DNA of 64,000 nucleotides from Gordionus sp. m RMFG-2023 (taxonomy: Eukaryota; Nematomorpha; Gordioida; Chordodea; Parachordodidae). Below the pieces are notes generated by a model, which did no database searches, was not told the DNA's origin, and saw nothing but the letters and a program-made list of their open reading frames with translations. Below are positions 1-20,467 of the stretch, piece after piece; the first letter of the stretch is position 1; every line of letters starts with the position of its first letter. The position numbers and the translations under genes are program-made. The DNA is taken from the NCBI RefSeq assembly GCF_954871325.1, contig NC_088779.1, positions 31,308,729 through 31,372,728 of the forward strand. The letters run 5' to 3'.

Positions 1-178
1 TTCCCTAATATCTCCACACCCCCTCTCACCCTCCTTCTTCATATTTTTTTATCATCAATTTAAGTCATAAAAATGTCTCCCAATCATAGTGGAATCTAAT
101 CTACTTTCATATTGTTTTTTTTTCCGATTCATAGTAGAGGTGGTCGCGGACCATGAAATAATACATGACCCATTGTAT

Positions 179-950
179 AAGGGATCCAACCCGAACCGTT
201 AAACTGCTAAAAACCTGTATTTTTTATTGAACCTAAACCTCTAAAAAATTCCTAGCAGAACCTGAACCGAACTGCTAAAATACCTCTGAACCGGTTCGAG
301 TCTCATAATTTTATGCTTATAAAATAATGTGTAAGTTATTACTAGTAGTATATTGCAAAAATTTTAATTATATTCAAATTGTTTTAAAAATTATTATCAA
401 TCACATTTGATTGATAAACCTCAGTCATATATTGCCATTTTGCAATATTTTAAGCTTATAAATTATAATGGCTAGAAAAAAATTTAATCTAATATATAAA
501 TTATTTACATATAGTATTATAAATGACACTTCAAATCTGATATCATACTGGCAATGCCAGCTACCCAAGTTAGTGTGGAAGGATGTTTTTCAACAATTAA
601 ATTTATATTATCTCCTTATAGATGTAATTTGAGTGAGAGAATTTTGAAAATATATTAATTGTGCAGCTTAGTAAAAAAAATTTAAGTAATTGTTCATATT
701 TAAATTAATCATTGATATATTTATTTGTTATATTTGTGCAATTAATAAAAATGTAGGTTTTTATTTTAATTATGAAATAAAAAAATTTTTTTCCTGATAC
801 ATAATCCTAATGTAGGTATGAATACAAATGTGTTCAAACCGGTTTTTAGAGGTTCGAACCAAACCGATATTTTTATTTTTTGCGAACCGAACCTGAACCT
901 TGAACCGTTATTTTTATCCGAACCTATATTCGTTTCGGTTTGGATCCCTG
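179..950 (+). mobile_element. Inner hAT element with perfect 8-bp TSD
   Basis: The 8-mer CATTGTAT occurs at 171-178 and again at 951-958, exactly flanking the element. The ends are AAGGGATCCAACCCGAAC and, on the right, GTTTGGATCCCTG, imperfect inverted repeats of the hAT type. Both subterminal regions are packed with GAACC/GGTTC motifs in opposite orientation, typical of hAT subterminal transposase sites. The only coding remnant is the C-terminal dimerisation piece at 548-658. At 772 bp it is an internally deleted copy. Confidence 0.8.
548..658 (+). pseudogene. hAT transposase C-terminal (dimerisation) remnant
   Basis: Thirty-six sense codons and a stop read PATQVSVEGCFSTIKFIL then SPYRCNLSERILKIY. 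This matches the hAT dimerisation pattern (S-VER-FS, followed about 15 residues later by R--L-E). It lies inside the inner hAT at 179-950 on the + strand. No N-terminal zinc finger or catalytic part is visible, so it is an isolated tail. Confidence 0.6.
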
Positions 951-1849
951 CATTGTATCGCTGTGCGTGTGCGTCACACTGAGCGTGAATGAACTTTTAT
1001 TTATTAGGTGTAACGGGCTTTCCCAAAATTTTTCCCAGGCGTGAACATAAATTCACTACATAAGGTAGGCTTTATTCCAGATCCGAATTTCAAAAGCCTC
1101 AAGTTTTTAATATAGAAGAAGAATAGGAAGATATATATATATATAACAACATTAAAAATGCTGAATGATATAAAATTAGATTATATGCAGTAAGTCAATG
1201 CCTACTATCATAATATAACTTTCCTAATTCATCCTACATTCATAAAAAATACTGTATATTCTAAATGAGACATTTAGAGAATTTCTAGATGATTCTGATG
1301 AAGCTTCAACATATACCGATGAAATTTGTGAGGATGAACGTAAAAGGTTCATAGCTCATATATCAAATTACAATATTTTGAAGTTTTGGAAAGCAGGAAA
1401 ATTCATTTCCTTTTCAGAGAAAATTAGTTAGTAAAATTCTGTCAGCCCCCGGCAAGTTGGACTTCCAGTGAATGGTTATTTTCTATAGCCAATCACTTAT
1501 TGGGAGGAAAGGCTTGCGCAATTGAAATAAAAAAAGATGGTTCTAAAATAAAAATTTCGATTTTTATAAAATTGTATCTAATTTTTGTTTATTCATATGG
1601 ATTATGGAATTAGAGAAATAAATAGAATAAATTGAAAAAAGTTTAAAATTAATATAGCGATAAAGTTTTGGAAAAATTTAAAAAAGACCGCGAATTTTCA
1701 GGCGTGAATCTAAAATAATGCCCTTCACGAGTGGGTGGGTCGGGTCGAATTATTTTAACGGTTTGCGTGAACGGACTTGAATTTTTATATATAGTCACCG
1801 TGAACTCATTGGCCGGCCGCGAATAAAAAAAAATTAGACTCTGCTCACC

Positions 1850-2879
1850 TCTTTATAACTCATCGCAGGCCTGTTTGTTTCTAATTTATGAGATTCATTT
1901 TTTTCTATATTGGCCACTTATATTGGTTAAATATAAAGTATCAGGTATCAAATATCTAGTTATGATGCGTCACTAATTTTTTTTTTAACCTCGGAGCACT
2001 GTATTTTACCTTAAATTCCTCAGCTATTTTTCTTAATTTGTAAGCTAATAAAATTTTTTATCTTGATTATATTTTATGCATCTGGCTTTTTTTTTATTAA
2101 ATAGTATTTCTTTCTTCCTCATACCACCTAGGGGATAAATAATACTAATTTTTATTTTTAAAAAAAAACTTATACTTTTATATCCTTGAATAACGTAACA
2201 TATCACGTAATATTAAAATAGGAAGAGAAATTCAAATTTTTACCCTTGTGTCCCAGCGTGACCAAATTAGTTACAAATATAGTCGACAAATTTTTTACTG
2301 ATTATTATATAATCGTCGACTGAGAATTTATTGTTCCATCTCCACTTTTTTTTGTAATTTTACAGGGAGAATATTTGGAAAAAAAATTAAGATTTTATTT
2401 TTTCAATAGATGGTATGGTTTAACCTTATATTATATTTTTATAAATCTTTCGCCATTTTATTTTTCCAAAATAAGAATAGCATCATTATAAAAAAAAAAT
2501 TATTTTTAACATGAAATTCGATATGGTATTAATTACCCAATTCTCGGCCACGAAATGTATATGCCCCAAGATACTTTATTAAAATTTGTAACGAATGTTG
2601 GTTGACTAAAATTCGGGATCAAAAGTTATTTTTATATCAAAATGTATCGATTATTTTTATATCAAAATGTATCGAATTAGAATAAAAATTTCTTTGCATA
2701 ATTTGAAAACTGAATTATTTTTTTTTAAAAAACTATTATTTGGAAGTTTATTTGACATGGTTGGACAAACGAATTTATTAGTTCACGAAATTTGTAACTA
2801 ATTTGATGGTATACTAAACTAAATATAGATGGATACTAGTATATCGAATAAAATCATATGCTCTCGCTATCGGTTAACA
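1850..2879. other. AT-rich stretch without recognised features
   Basis: The sequence is simple AT-rich with several T and A runs and no coding pattern, hairpin or repeat that I could support. The missing first SERINC exon could lie here or upstream of the window; I found no short open stretch starting MGAVLG followed by a GT donor. Confidence 0.5.
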
Positions 2880-2933
2880 GGTCTTTATCAATTTAGTATC
2901 GGATCGGATTATCCGGTATCCGGCACACCCCTA
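2880..2933. mobile_element. Solitary hAT-like terminus
   Basis: The stretch ends in ATCCGGTATCCGGCACACCCCTA. Reverse-complemented it begins TAGGGGTGTGCCGGATACC, a common hAT terminal form. The opposite end was not found nearby, so this is probably a decayed or solo terminus. Confidence 0.35.
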
Positions 2934-3072
2934 ATTATAATTCTACTCCAATCAATAAATTGTTCCATCTCCCTCAACCGTGAATCTTTATCATTTCGAT
3001 TAAATATGTAGTATACTCTATGTAATTATAATAAAATAATTCGCAAACCTTTTTTTTTATCCTATCAATAAG

Positions 3073-10761
<7,689 letters not shown>

Positions 10762-12012
10762 GACCATTATCCTAGGCCTAAATTATAAAAAGATTTATTT
10801 CATAAAAAAAAATGTCTTGTATTTTATATATATGTGGAAAATTGAATTTTATATTTTACAAAAATCTCCTTTTAGTTTATTTTAAACAAATATTTATTTT
10901 TTAAAGAATATTTTTTGTTTTCTCGTCTTTATAAATTTTATTTTATTTTTTTAACATTTATTAAATGTATTATTTTTTAGAAATATTTCTATAAATCTCA
11001 TCGTCCATATTGTCGCGATAATTTTTCATTGTCACAATAATTTTTTGTCTTAGCAACTAATATATATTTGTTTTAACAATTGTGTTCTGATTGGAGCATA
11101 TAATTTTATACTTTTACTAACTTTAGAATCATTATCGAATTTTGTAGTAGCCATTTTTGACAATCTAATGTCCTTCCTGACATCAATCCCTTTTGGGTGA
11201 TTTTTTACATATTACATGTCATTGGGACTACTGGAACATAAGTTTTAATTCTCATTCTTTTAAATATTGCGTATTATTTGTAGTTTATCACGAGCGATTG
11301 TTAAAACCTGCCCTTTAACAAAATATATACGAACCGGAAGCAGAATCCATTTGGAATGGGAATCTACTTTTTTAAAATTTCATGAAGCTGAACCAATAAT
11401 TTGCCCAGGTTCTAAACTCTAATTATCAATTAATTTAGTTAATCAAGCGTTTTACTCATAATAACCCATCATTGTTAAATTTAATTATGGCCCAATAAAA
11501 ACGTAGTTCATTGTAGATACTTATCGAGATTATGATTGGCCTATTTAATATGGTAAAATTCTGGAGCAAATGTATTATTTTTTTTTAAATTTCATTTTAA
11601 AGCATTCAATCAATTTATATATTTTTCATATGAATTTTTTCCCTATAGCGTCCATTTTTTTTATTTTCTGAAGATGTCGATCTGAGAATATTTAGTTAAA
11701 ATTACAAACGTTTCTCATCTCAATAAGAAGAGATGGAAACTAATACCACAATAATTTTTCTACCGAAAATTGAAATAAAATATTCATGTATATAATTTGC
11801 AAATTTCCGCGTATTTTTTTCTTATCTCAACTTTATTAACACAGTTTTGTATCGGGCTAAAATAAGATCGCCACATGGAAAAGTATCTTATATATATAAG
11901 TAACTTAATCAAATTCTATATATATAGAATGCACCTCTTGTTATTATAGATTTAATAACGCCACATTGTTAACTATTTTTTTTGGAACCATATTTTTGGT
12001 TATTTTTTTAAA
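10762..12012. other. Region downstream of SERINC without recognised features
   Basis: AT-rich sequence with no coding pattern. The SERINC 3' UTR must begin here, but I could not place a polyadenylation signal. Confidence 0.5.
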
Positions 12013-14456
12013 GGAGTCTTAAAAGCCTGGGAAAGGAAATAATTGAGATGAGATACAAGCGTGGACAGCTGGTACGAAAATCAGTTCTCTAGAGCCACAG
12101 AAATAAGAACAAGTGTTTATTTTTAAAATTAATTTCAAATTTTTTCCTGTATTGTGAATGTCATTTCCTCTTTGTTATTTCATGGAGCAGTACGTATTAA
12201 TGGGAAGGTAAAATAATCGTTGAGGAAAGGGGGGGGGGGGGGTTAGGGATTGAATATTTTTTTTAAATTTATTGTTTTGTCAGAAAACAAAATACTAAAA
12301 AAGTTGAAAGAGGTGGGCTAGAAAATGTCCTCCCGTGAAATGGAAACAAACTGAATTTAGAAATGTGTATAACTTATATATTTAATAATAGAGCTCCGAG
12401 TCACAAAACTAGCCTAACCCAATAATACCTTCCCCTTCACCCCTTCTTTTTCACTAACCATCTCCTATACCCCTATCAATTCGAAATTAGTGGCAAAAGA
12501 AATCCAAATCCCCTTTTCCCCTTCCTGTTTATTTCCCCCTAACCCATTCCATTCAAATGTCAATACTTCACCACCCCCTATTCCTTCCCCACCCCCCTTC
12601 AATTTCGATGATGATCTTGCAGCAAGCATACCCATCTCGATGCGGCTGGTATCATTATTTATCGGATTATTTTATTCGAAATGGCCAAAATTTTAATCCA
12701 ACTTGGTAGATACATACTTTATTTCAAATATTTTTTTTTAGAAATGCCGGTATCAGGTTCGACACGAAAAATATTTATTAATTTTGCTCGTTTGGTTTGT
12801 GAATCATCATTACAATAATTATAGATCGGTTTTATATTGATATTACATTAATTAAGATATAAAAATAATATATATTTTTAAGGAGTTATAGTGCGCACAA
12901 ATTGACGCGTTTCAAACGCTGCGTCGCAAACACAAATAATGCATTTCAAATGCATTCGTATAAATTGGGCACATTTCCGTTTTCCAAATTGCACCCATTT
13001 CAAAAAAAAATGTAACTAGGTTTACTTATTTGGAAACTTCTTTTTATAAAATAATAATTTAGATTTTGATACGAGAAGAAATGTAATACCAAAAAAAAAT
13101 GTAAGAATTGATTTTATAAGTAATGAGATTTTTTTTATATATATATATAATGTAAATTGATATATTTAATATTTTGGGCATGGAATGACGCCATTACCAA
13201 ATATTTCTCAATTATTTAGAAATAGATGAAGTGATCCGGTATCAGGGTCATCACAATCATAAGTGTAATTGAACATTTGACCATTATTAGATCTAAGTAG
13301 TGTTATTAAACGGCACGGCTAACTCAATATTTTTCGCCAAAAGTTGCCTGAGCCTCGAGGGTTTGATAATATATCTCTAGACCTTTGTTCCTTCTATGAG
13401 CAAAATCCTGAGGATTGCGTAATATTTTTCTGGATGCAATATTGAGTTAGCCGTTTAACAACACTAGATCTAAGTATAAATATAATATGAGTATGAGTTA
13501 TGCTTTCTTTCATTTATTTAATATTGGAGAAAGAATTCTCACAGTAGGATATAATAAAAATTAAAAACTTCAAAGACCAACTTAATAAAATTAAAGTTGG
13601 GAAAGATTCTGGATCTGGAATAGTATTATAAATGTTATGAATATTTAAAATATGTGTTTCCCGCTCATTTCTTTATTTATCATATTTTTAATAATTATTA
13701 TGCGCCATTTTCTGTTATATAGTAAAATTTAATAATGCCAAGATAGCTGCAAATGACGAATTTATTATTAATTAATAAAAATGAAACATTATTGGTTATT
13801 TTTTTTCAAAAAAGTTGTTTTATCGTCTTAAAATTCAATGAATTAACATCCACCAGATAGCGTAATAGCACTAGTATATATTTAATATTTTATATCTCGC
13901 TTTCAGCTAATCTTTTTCTTGCTTAGTAGTGGTGCTATTTTTGCATACTCTTAATATTAATAAGCTGTTTATTAAATAAGTATCAATATCTTTATAAAAT
14001 TCTTCTCTATTTTTAATTTTTTTTTGATTGATTGTTATAAAGCCTTACATTCTTATTATTCTTTGAGATGTTTTTAATACGAATTTCGTTAGAAATTAAA
14101 GATTTTCCTTAATTAAAATAAACTGACCAGTTATATTTTTTTTTAACTAGGTAAACTAGCTGCATATTTTGAATTGTAGTAAACTATTATCAAGTTACTA
14201 ATTTTTATATATCAATTCTTTAAATTTTCATGATTTATTTTACATGTGGATTTATATGCCTCTCGGGACCCTTCTGGGGATGATGGTGCAATCTTAGGTC
14301 AGGTTGCTTATTTTTTTAAAAATTAGTTCACTTTAACTTATTTTTCTTTCAAATTATTGGATTATTGCAAATATATTGTATATACATTTGTGAGATGGTT
14401 TCTAGTGAGAATATTTTTTCAAGTTTTAAATTAATATTTACGAGAACGAATCACAA
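12013..14456. repeat. Repeat unit U1 (first of a diverged tandem pair)
   Basis: Begins AAAGGAGTCTTAAAAGCCTG, which recurs at 14554 as the start of U2, and stays alignable through shared landmarks: the GAGCTCCGA block, CAGCAAGCATACCCATCTCG, GCATGGAATGACG, the hAT MITE, ATTATGCGCCATTTTCTG, and TTTCTAGTGAGAA near the end. It contains a 14-G run at 12229-12242. Proline-rich open stretches here follow C-rich tracts and are not conserved in U2, so they are not genes. Confidence 0.75.
13298..13466. mobile_element. hAT MITE with perfect 8-bp TSD (D1, U1)
   Basis: TSD GATCTAAG at 13290-13297 and 13467-13474. Ends are TAGTGTTATTAAACGGC and GCCGTTTAACAACACTA. The interior carries AACTCAATATTTT and AATATTGAGTT as inner inverted arms. 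Confidence 0.85.
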
Positions 14457-15903
14457 AGATCGTCATTGAAATTCATGAGTGGTATAGGAGGAGTCGATTA
14501 TTATTGTTTAGGGAAGATATCCAATTTTATTGGGTGCATTTAAGAAACCAGTAAAGGAGTCTTAAAAGCCTGGGAGAGGAAATAATTGAGATGAGATATA
14601 AGCGTGGACAGCTGATGAGGAATTTATGTGCAAAAATCATAGTTCGATAGAGCCACAGAAATGAGAACAAGTGTTTATTTTTAACATTAATTTCAAATTT
14701 TTTCGTATATCATGACATTTCTTTTTTGTTATTTCATGGAGCAGTACGTAATAATGAGAATAGAAAATAAGCGTTGCGGAAGGCGGAAGTGGTGTATTTT
14801 TTTAAATATAATGTTTTATCAGAAAACAAAATACCATAAAAAGTTAAAAGAGTAGTGATATAAAATGTCAAAATTATGACTATTTTTTTAAAAAAAAATC
14901 GCTCTCCCGTTAAATGGGAACGATCTGAATTTGGAAATCTGTTTAACTTATATAATTAATAATAGAGCTCCGAATCAAAATTTTTACCCTTCCCTAACCC
15001 AAATAGTACCCCCCCCCTCCCATTCACATACTATACCCCTACGAAATCAAAATTAGCGACAAAAGAAATTTAAATCAAAGTAGTCTTTCTTTTACCTCAT
15101 TCCCCTTGCTCATAATGTTTATTTTCCCCTAATCCTATTCCATTTTATTCAAAATGTCAATATCGTCTTCACAACCCCTTATTCCTTCCCTCCACCCCTT
15201 CAATTTCAATGATGATCTTGCAGCAAGCATACCCATCTCGTCTTGTGTGGTGTAGTCATTATTTCTTTATTTTTTCAATTTTAAATCATGATGGTGTATT
15301 TTTTTTTTGAAATGGCTAAAATTATAATCCAACTTGGCACATACACTCAAATATTTTCTAGAAAAGGATCTAATGCCGGTATCAGGTTAATGCCAAAAAT
15401 TTTTATAGTTTTGATCATTTGGTTTGTGATCATAATTACAATTACAGAGATCGGTTTATTACATTAATTAAGGTATAAAAAAAATTATATTAATCTATAG
15501 ATAAAATAAGGAATTACAGTGCGCACAAATTGAACGTTGCAATCGCAAGCAATGCATTCCTTTAAATTGGGCACATTTCCTTTTCCAAATTGCACCCATT
15601 TCAAAAAAAAATGTAACTAGGTTTACTTTTTTGGAAACTTCTTTTTAAAAATAATAATTTAGATTTTGATACGAGAAGAAATGTATACCACAAATAATGT
15701 AAGAATTGAATTATAAATTATGAGATTTTTTTATATATATAATGTAAATTGATATATTTAATATTTTGGGCATGGAATGACGCTATTAACAAATAAATTT
15801 CTCAGTTATTTAGAAGTGGATTGAAATGATCCTATATCAGGGACATCTTGATCATGAGAAGCCTACGATTATAATTGAGCATTTGACCATTATTAGATCT
15901 AAG

Positions 15904-16088
15904 TAGTGTTGTTAAACGGCTCATTTTGAGCCGATTTTATAAAACGGCTAACTTAATATTTTATCCAGAAAAATGTTGCCTAAGCCTCTAGATTTTGATA
16001 ATATATGTCTAGACCCATGTTCCCTCTATGAGCAAAGTCCTCAGCCGGTTTTAAAAATCGGCTCAAAACGAGCCTTTTAACAACATTA
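15904..16088. mobile_element. hAT MITE, same insertion (D1, U2)
   Basis: TSD GATCTAAG at 15896-15903 and 16089-16096, the same target as the U1 copy, so the insertion predates the U1/U2 duplication. Arms read TGTTGTTAAACGGCTC and GAGCCTTTTAACAACATTA. Confidence 0.85.
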
Positions 16089-16293
16089 GATCTAAGTATA
16101 AATATAACATGTGTTATGCTTACATTTATTCAAGGTTTGGAGGAAGAATTCCCACAGTTTGATAAAAAAAAATTAAAAACTACAAAGACCAGCTTAATAA
16201 AATTAAACTTGGTAAAAAAAAATCTGGATCTGGAAGCGTATTATAAATGTTTAGAATATTTAAAATTTATTTTTCCCGCTCTATTGTTTATTT

Positions 16294-16700
16294 TAGAGAT
16301 CTGCAAAGTTATAAAAAAAATTCGGGCCGGGCCTTGAAAAAAATTTTAAAATATAATTAATAAATTGGGTCCAAATTTTTTTTGTAAAATAAAAATATTT
16401 AATTTTATTTGTAGAAACTAGACGCCATATGGCATGTATCTAAAATAAATATATAATTATAAACTTTTGAAATATTTTCTAATAACAAACAAGGCGACAA
16501 CAATTTTTAATTTTATTTAGTTAAAAACTAGGTGCCATATGTCATGTCATATATTTTTTATTTTGGGTATAATAATTTAAAAAATTTTATTTTATAAAAA
16601 TTAAATTGTAATTGTTTTTTTATAAAATTTAACTATAATTTAAAAATGGATTTAATTTTTTTTAAAAAATCATATAAAAAATGGAAACATATATTTGTAA
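16294..16700. mobile_element. Insertion in U2 with 8-bp TSD (D1 copy)
   Basis: Begins TAGAGATCTGCAAAG and carries TTCGGGCCGGGCC near the left end. It interrupts a sequence that is continuous in U1 (TTTCTTTATTTATCAT at about 13663). The flanking 8-mers have decayed here and are perfect in the D2 copy. The TAGAGATCTGC end links it to other short elements in this window, for example 19586-19909. Confidence 0.7.
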
Positions 16701-17967
16701 CTTTATTCATCATATTTTTAATAATTATTATACGCCATTTTCTGTTATATAGTAAAATTCGATACATGCCATGATAGCTGCAAATGACGAATTTACTATT
16801 AATTAATAAAAATGAAACATTATTGGTTATTTTCTTTAAAAAAAAAATTGTTATATCATCTTAAAATTCAATGAATTAACATCCATTAGATGGCGTAATA
16901 TAAAATATAATTAATTTTAATATTCTGTATTCTCGATTTTAACATTATAATTCTAGAAAATGTAATCTAAACTATAAAATTATTTCCTTGCATAGTAGTG
17001 GTGATTCTATAGTATACTCTTTATATTAATGAATTGTCTATTAAATATGCATCAATTATCTTTATAAAATTCTCATCTATTTTTAATTTTTTTTGATTGG
17101 TTTATAAAGCCTTACTATTATTCATTGAGACGTTATTAATGCGAATTTCGTTGAAAATTTTAAATTTTCCTACCAAGTTTTATTAAAACAAAATAACTAA
17201 CCAAGTTATATTTTTGCAAAAAATTTCTGTAAGTTCCATTAAAAAATTTTTTAACTACTAAGTGTAAGCTAGCTGCATATTTTGAATAGTAGTAAACTAG
17301 TCACTTATCAAGTTACAAATTTTTATATATCTAACTCTTAAATATTAATGATTAATTTTGCAAATTTATAAGATTATGTGGATTTATATGTCCCAACCAG
17401 GACGTTTCTGGAGGTGGGGCACTATTAGGTTCAGGTTGCTTATTTTTAAAAAATTAGTTTACTTTAGCTTATATTTCTTTCAAATTATTGTAATATATTG
17501 TATACATTTGTGGGAGAGATGGGAGTGAGAGGGGTTTCTAGTGAGAACATTTTTTCAAGCTTTAAAATTGATATTTACGAGAACAAGCTAATTTCCGGTG
17601 GGGAAGATCACCTCTTCCATCCCCCCTTTCACTTACGAGTGCATTAAATAAATTTGTTAGGGGGAAGGGGGAACTATTAGGTTTCTTTTCCCTTATTTAC
17701 AATTTTATTGGAGGTTCCTTAAAATCTACATATTGCGGACCTTTGTCTTAGTTTTAAAGAATAATTTTAAACTTTTCATTTCATATTTTTTTATATTTTA
17801 AAATGATTTTTTTTTCCAAAAATTTAAGAATTATTTATCTTAACCTATTTTTCTTTCAATGGAAGAGGTGGGTGGGTGGGATGTTTTGTGCTTAAAATAA
17901 TTTACGAAAACTGGCAAATTTTTCAAAGAGGGATTACCCCTGCTGCCTTCCTCTTTTGTCACATTTA

Positions 17968-18203
17968 GGCCGCATTCATAGTGGATCCGATCCGACACGA
18001 TTAAACAGCTGATCGATTTTTAAATTCTGTTTATGAGATCAATTTTTTTGTTATAATATTAATTTTATCTTTAATTCTATACATGATAATAACCTAAGAA
18101 ATATTGGTTTTAATAAAAAAAAATTGATTCTCATAAACCAATTTTAAAAATCGATCGATCAGCTGTTAAATCGTGTCGGATCGGATCCACTATGAATGCG
18201 GCC
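17968..18203. mobile_element. PIF/Harbinger MITE with TTA TSD, present only in D1
   Basis: Ends GGCCGCATTCATAGTGGATC and GGATCCACTATGAATGCGGCC, inverted over about 60 bp. TTA flanks both sides (17965-17967, 18204-18206). The D2 paralogue at about 36938 reads ACATTTACGAGTGCATT without the element, an empty site with a single TTA. A 3-bp TTA duplication is diagnostic of PIF/Harbinger. Confidence 0.9.
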
Positions 18204-18259
18204 TTACGGGTGCATTATATATAATTTATCACTTATAATTACATCAGGCGCTCCGCTTC

Positions 18260-18465
18260 TAGTGTTGCTAAAAGGCTCATCTTCAACCGGTTTTTAAAAA
18301 TGGCTAACTCAATATTTTAGCCAGAAATATATTGTCTAGGCCTCGGGTCTAGACCTTTGTTCCATCTATGAACAAAATCTTCAGGCTTGCGTAATATATA
18401 TCCGGTTAAAGTATTGAGTTATCCGTTTTTAAAAACCGTTCAAAACAAGCCGTTCGACAACACTA
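18260..18465. mobile_element. hAT MITE, second insertion (D1)
   Basis: Same family (TAGTGTTGCTAAAAGGCTC to AAGCCGTTCGACAACACTA) but a different target. Flanks TCCGCTTC and AGCGCTCC are a decayed 8-bp duplication; the D2 copy retains a better match. Confidence 0.75.
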
Positions 18466-19585
18466 AGCGCTCCTACAGGACCAGAGTTTCGGACCAAACA
18501 GAATCGCAAAACAGAAATAAACCCTTATAATTTTTCTAGACCATAACTAAACCGATATAGAATAAAATTATGACAAAACGAGAACCGAATTGTGGCGTAT
18601 CGCATTTTTATAGGCTCTGTCCTAAATATCAAAAATATATTTCTTAAACTTTCACAACTTTAACGACTTTTAATACAAAAATAAAAACATTTCCCATAAC
18701 TGAAAAAAATATTTAAATTTACAAAATTTTAACATATGATTTGAATTTAAATTTTAATAACTTTTGAAAGTTTTTTCATCTTAGCGAAATTTTAAACCAG
18801 GTATAGAGTACAACAACCTTATAAAAAAAAATTATTTTTTTTAATTACTTACTCACTTGTTAGTGCGTATAATATTAATAATCTATATAACTAATCATAT
18901 GTTAAAATATAAGAAAATAAAATTTATAAATTGCATTTAAATATAATATAAATAATATCAAGTGAATAGTCTAAAAAATTAAATAAATTGATAATCTTAA
19001 CTAAATAAAATAGACTTTTATATAAAAAAACTTAATCTTTTTTTCTTATATGAGATCTTTTTTTATGTATATTTATTCACTTGTAATATTTATGTTATAT
19101 GTTGAACTTTATTATCATAAATATATATCAAATCAGCAACACAGCTGATAAAAATTACATAAAAAAATCATCATGTCTGAAGACAAAGCTTCTTCATACA
19201 TGCGATTATTTCTCTCCCTTAATCATCCAATAAAAAACACTAACTTCAAAAGATCACTTTTGATTGACATTTCATATATATCATTATATATTATATACAT
19301 GTATAAATACATAACAAAAACACAAAACTACAACAACAAATTACACCTTACTTTGGATATATTTGACACCAGATGTTTTTCCGAAAATAAAATTGAGGTT
19401 AAAATAAAATTTATATAAAAATATAATTAAATGTTAGTTTTTTGAGATGTTAAAATTAAGTTAACCATAAGGTTTATATAACGAGAAGAAATAAAGTTTA
19501 TTTAAATAAGAATTTTGAGATAGAAATTTTGTATGGATTATTAAATACCTTCAATTATTCCTACACGTTTTTAAAACATTTTTTT
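18466..19585. repeat. Non-coding part of block D1
   Basis: AT-rich, alignable with D2 37225-38426. The open stretch at 19173-19418 (MSEDKASSYMRL...) is closed by an early stop in the D2 paralogue and has no family resemblance, so I do not call it a gene. Confidence 0.6.
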
Positions 19586-19909
19586 TAGAGATCCTCAAGG
19601 CCCACTCCGTTTAGGCTCGTTAAGAATTTTTGCACAAGTTGCTTTGCCCGTTAAATCTTTTGTTCGTTCCCCCAGCCATTTTTAAAAAATTAGCCCGGCC
19701 CAGCTCGACATTTTTAAAAAAGTCAATTCTAGCACGGCTCGTTAAAATTTTACTAAAATGTTGGCCATCATTACTAATTTTTTAAGAAAAAATCAGAGAT
19801 TATCTAGGATAACCTAATCGATTTTTTATATATAAATTGTCAAATCCCGCATCCCTTCCCCCTTTTCCATTTTTTTTTTAAAATTTTCCGGCCTTTGGGC
19901 AGATCTCTA
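19586..19909. mobile_element. Short TIR element (TAGAGATC ends)
   Basis: Left end TAGAGATCCTCAAGGCCC; right end GGCCTTTGGGCAGATCTCTA, inverted. Between them are CCCGGCCCAGCTCG and CACGGCTCGTT words that recur, inverted, at 52220-52370 and 53700-53850. The D2 copy (38427 on) has lost its right end. Confidence 0.6.
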
Positions 19910-20467
19910 AAAGCGATTGAACAAAGATCTGTTGCCGGTATTTAATTATATATCCAATCCTAGAATAAATTGATTCATTGATATCGAGAATAATAATATT
20001 GCATTCAAAACATCGAGAGAGAATATTTTCATGAAATTGTAACATATTTTAGGTTTACAAAAAAATTATAAACGTTTAAATAAAAACGTGAAGATAAAAA
20101 CAAATATAAAATATTTTAATGATTGGTTTTATAAATTTTTTTATAAACTTATTGAAATTAATCTAAATCAAATTTTAATTTTTTTTAATTGTCCGTTATC
20201 TGAAATATAGTGAATTTTTAATACATAATTTATATATTATATTTAAGGAAAAGGAAACATAATAGGTCGCCTTTCAGTGGCGTAGACAAGGGGGGGTTTT
20301 GGGGTTAAAACCCCTCCCCCCATCACCCCTCAAAAATTTTTTTTTTATTTTATTTAAAAAACTGTTTCAATTTAGAAATAAAATAAATAATATATGCGAT
20401 ATTAAAATGAAATATATTTTTATGAACTAATAAAATATGTTTAACCTTATTAAATATTCTTTTTTTT

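Larger units (their letters stand above)
134..1849 (+). mobile_element. Outer hAT-type DNA transposon fossil
   Basis: The left edge reads AGAGGTGGTCGCGG and the right edge ends CTGCTCACCTCT, which pair as short degenerate terminal inverted repeats of hAT type. Inside, about 1268-1530 on the + strand, is a decayed transposase C-terminus: an acidic stretch, then WTSSEWLFSIANHLL, which resembles the hAT dimerisation motif (TSSER-FS-AG). Frame changes are needed between these pieces, so it is dead. A second hAT (179-950) is inserted just inside the left edge. I found no convincing 8-bp target-site duplication for the outer copy, so its exact ends are tentative. Confidence 0.5.
14554..17587. repeat. 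Repeat unit U2 (second of the tandem pair)
   Basis: Same landmarks as U1 in the same order, but with an extra insertion at 16294-16700 flanked by imperfect 8-bp duplications of the U1 sequence CTTTATTT. Similarity to U1 stops after ATTTACGAGAACAAGC. A closely similar copy of U2 is at 33473-36541. Confidence 0.75.

Noticed and set aside
12490-12696. Proline-rich open frame
   Set aside because: It arises from C-rich tracts in U1; U2 does not conserve it.
19173-19418. 81-codon open frame beginning MSEDKASSYMRL
   Set aside because: The D2 paralogue (38004 on) has an early stop and many indels; no family resemblance.
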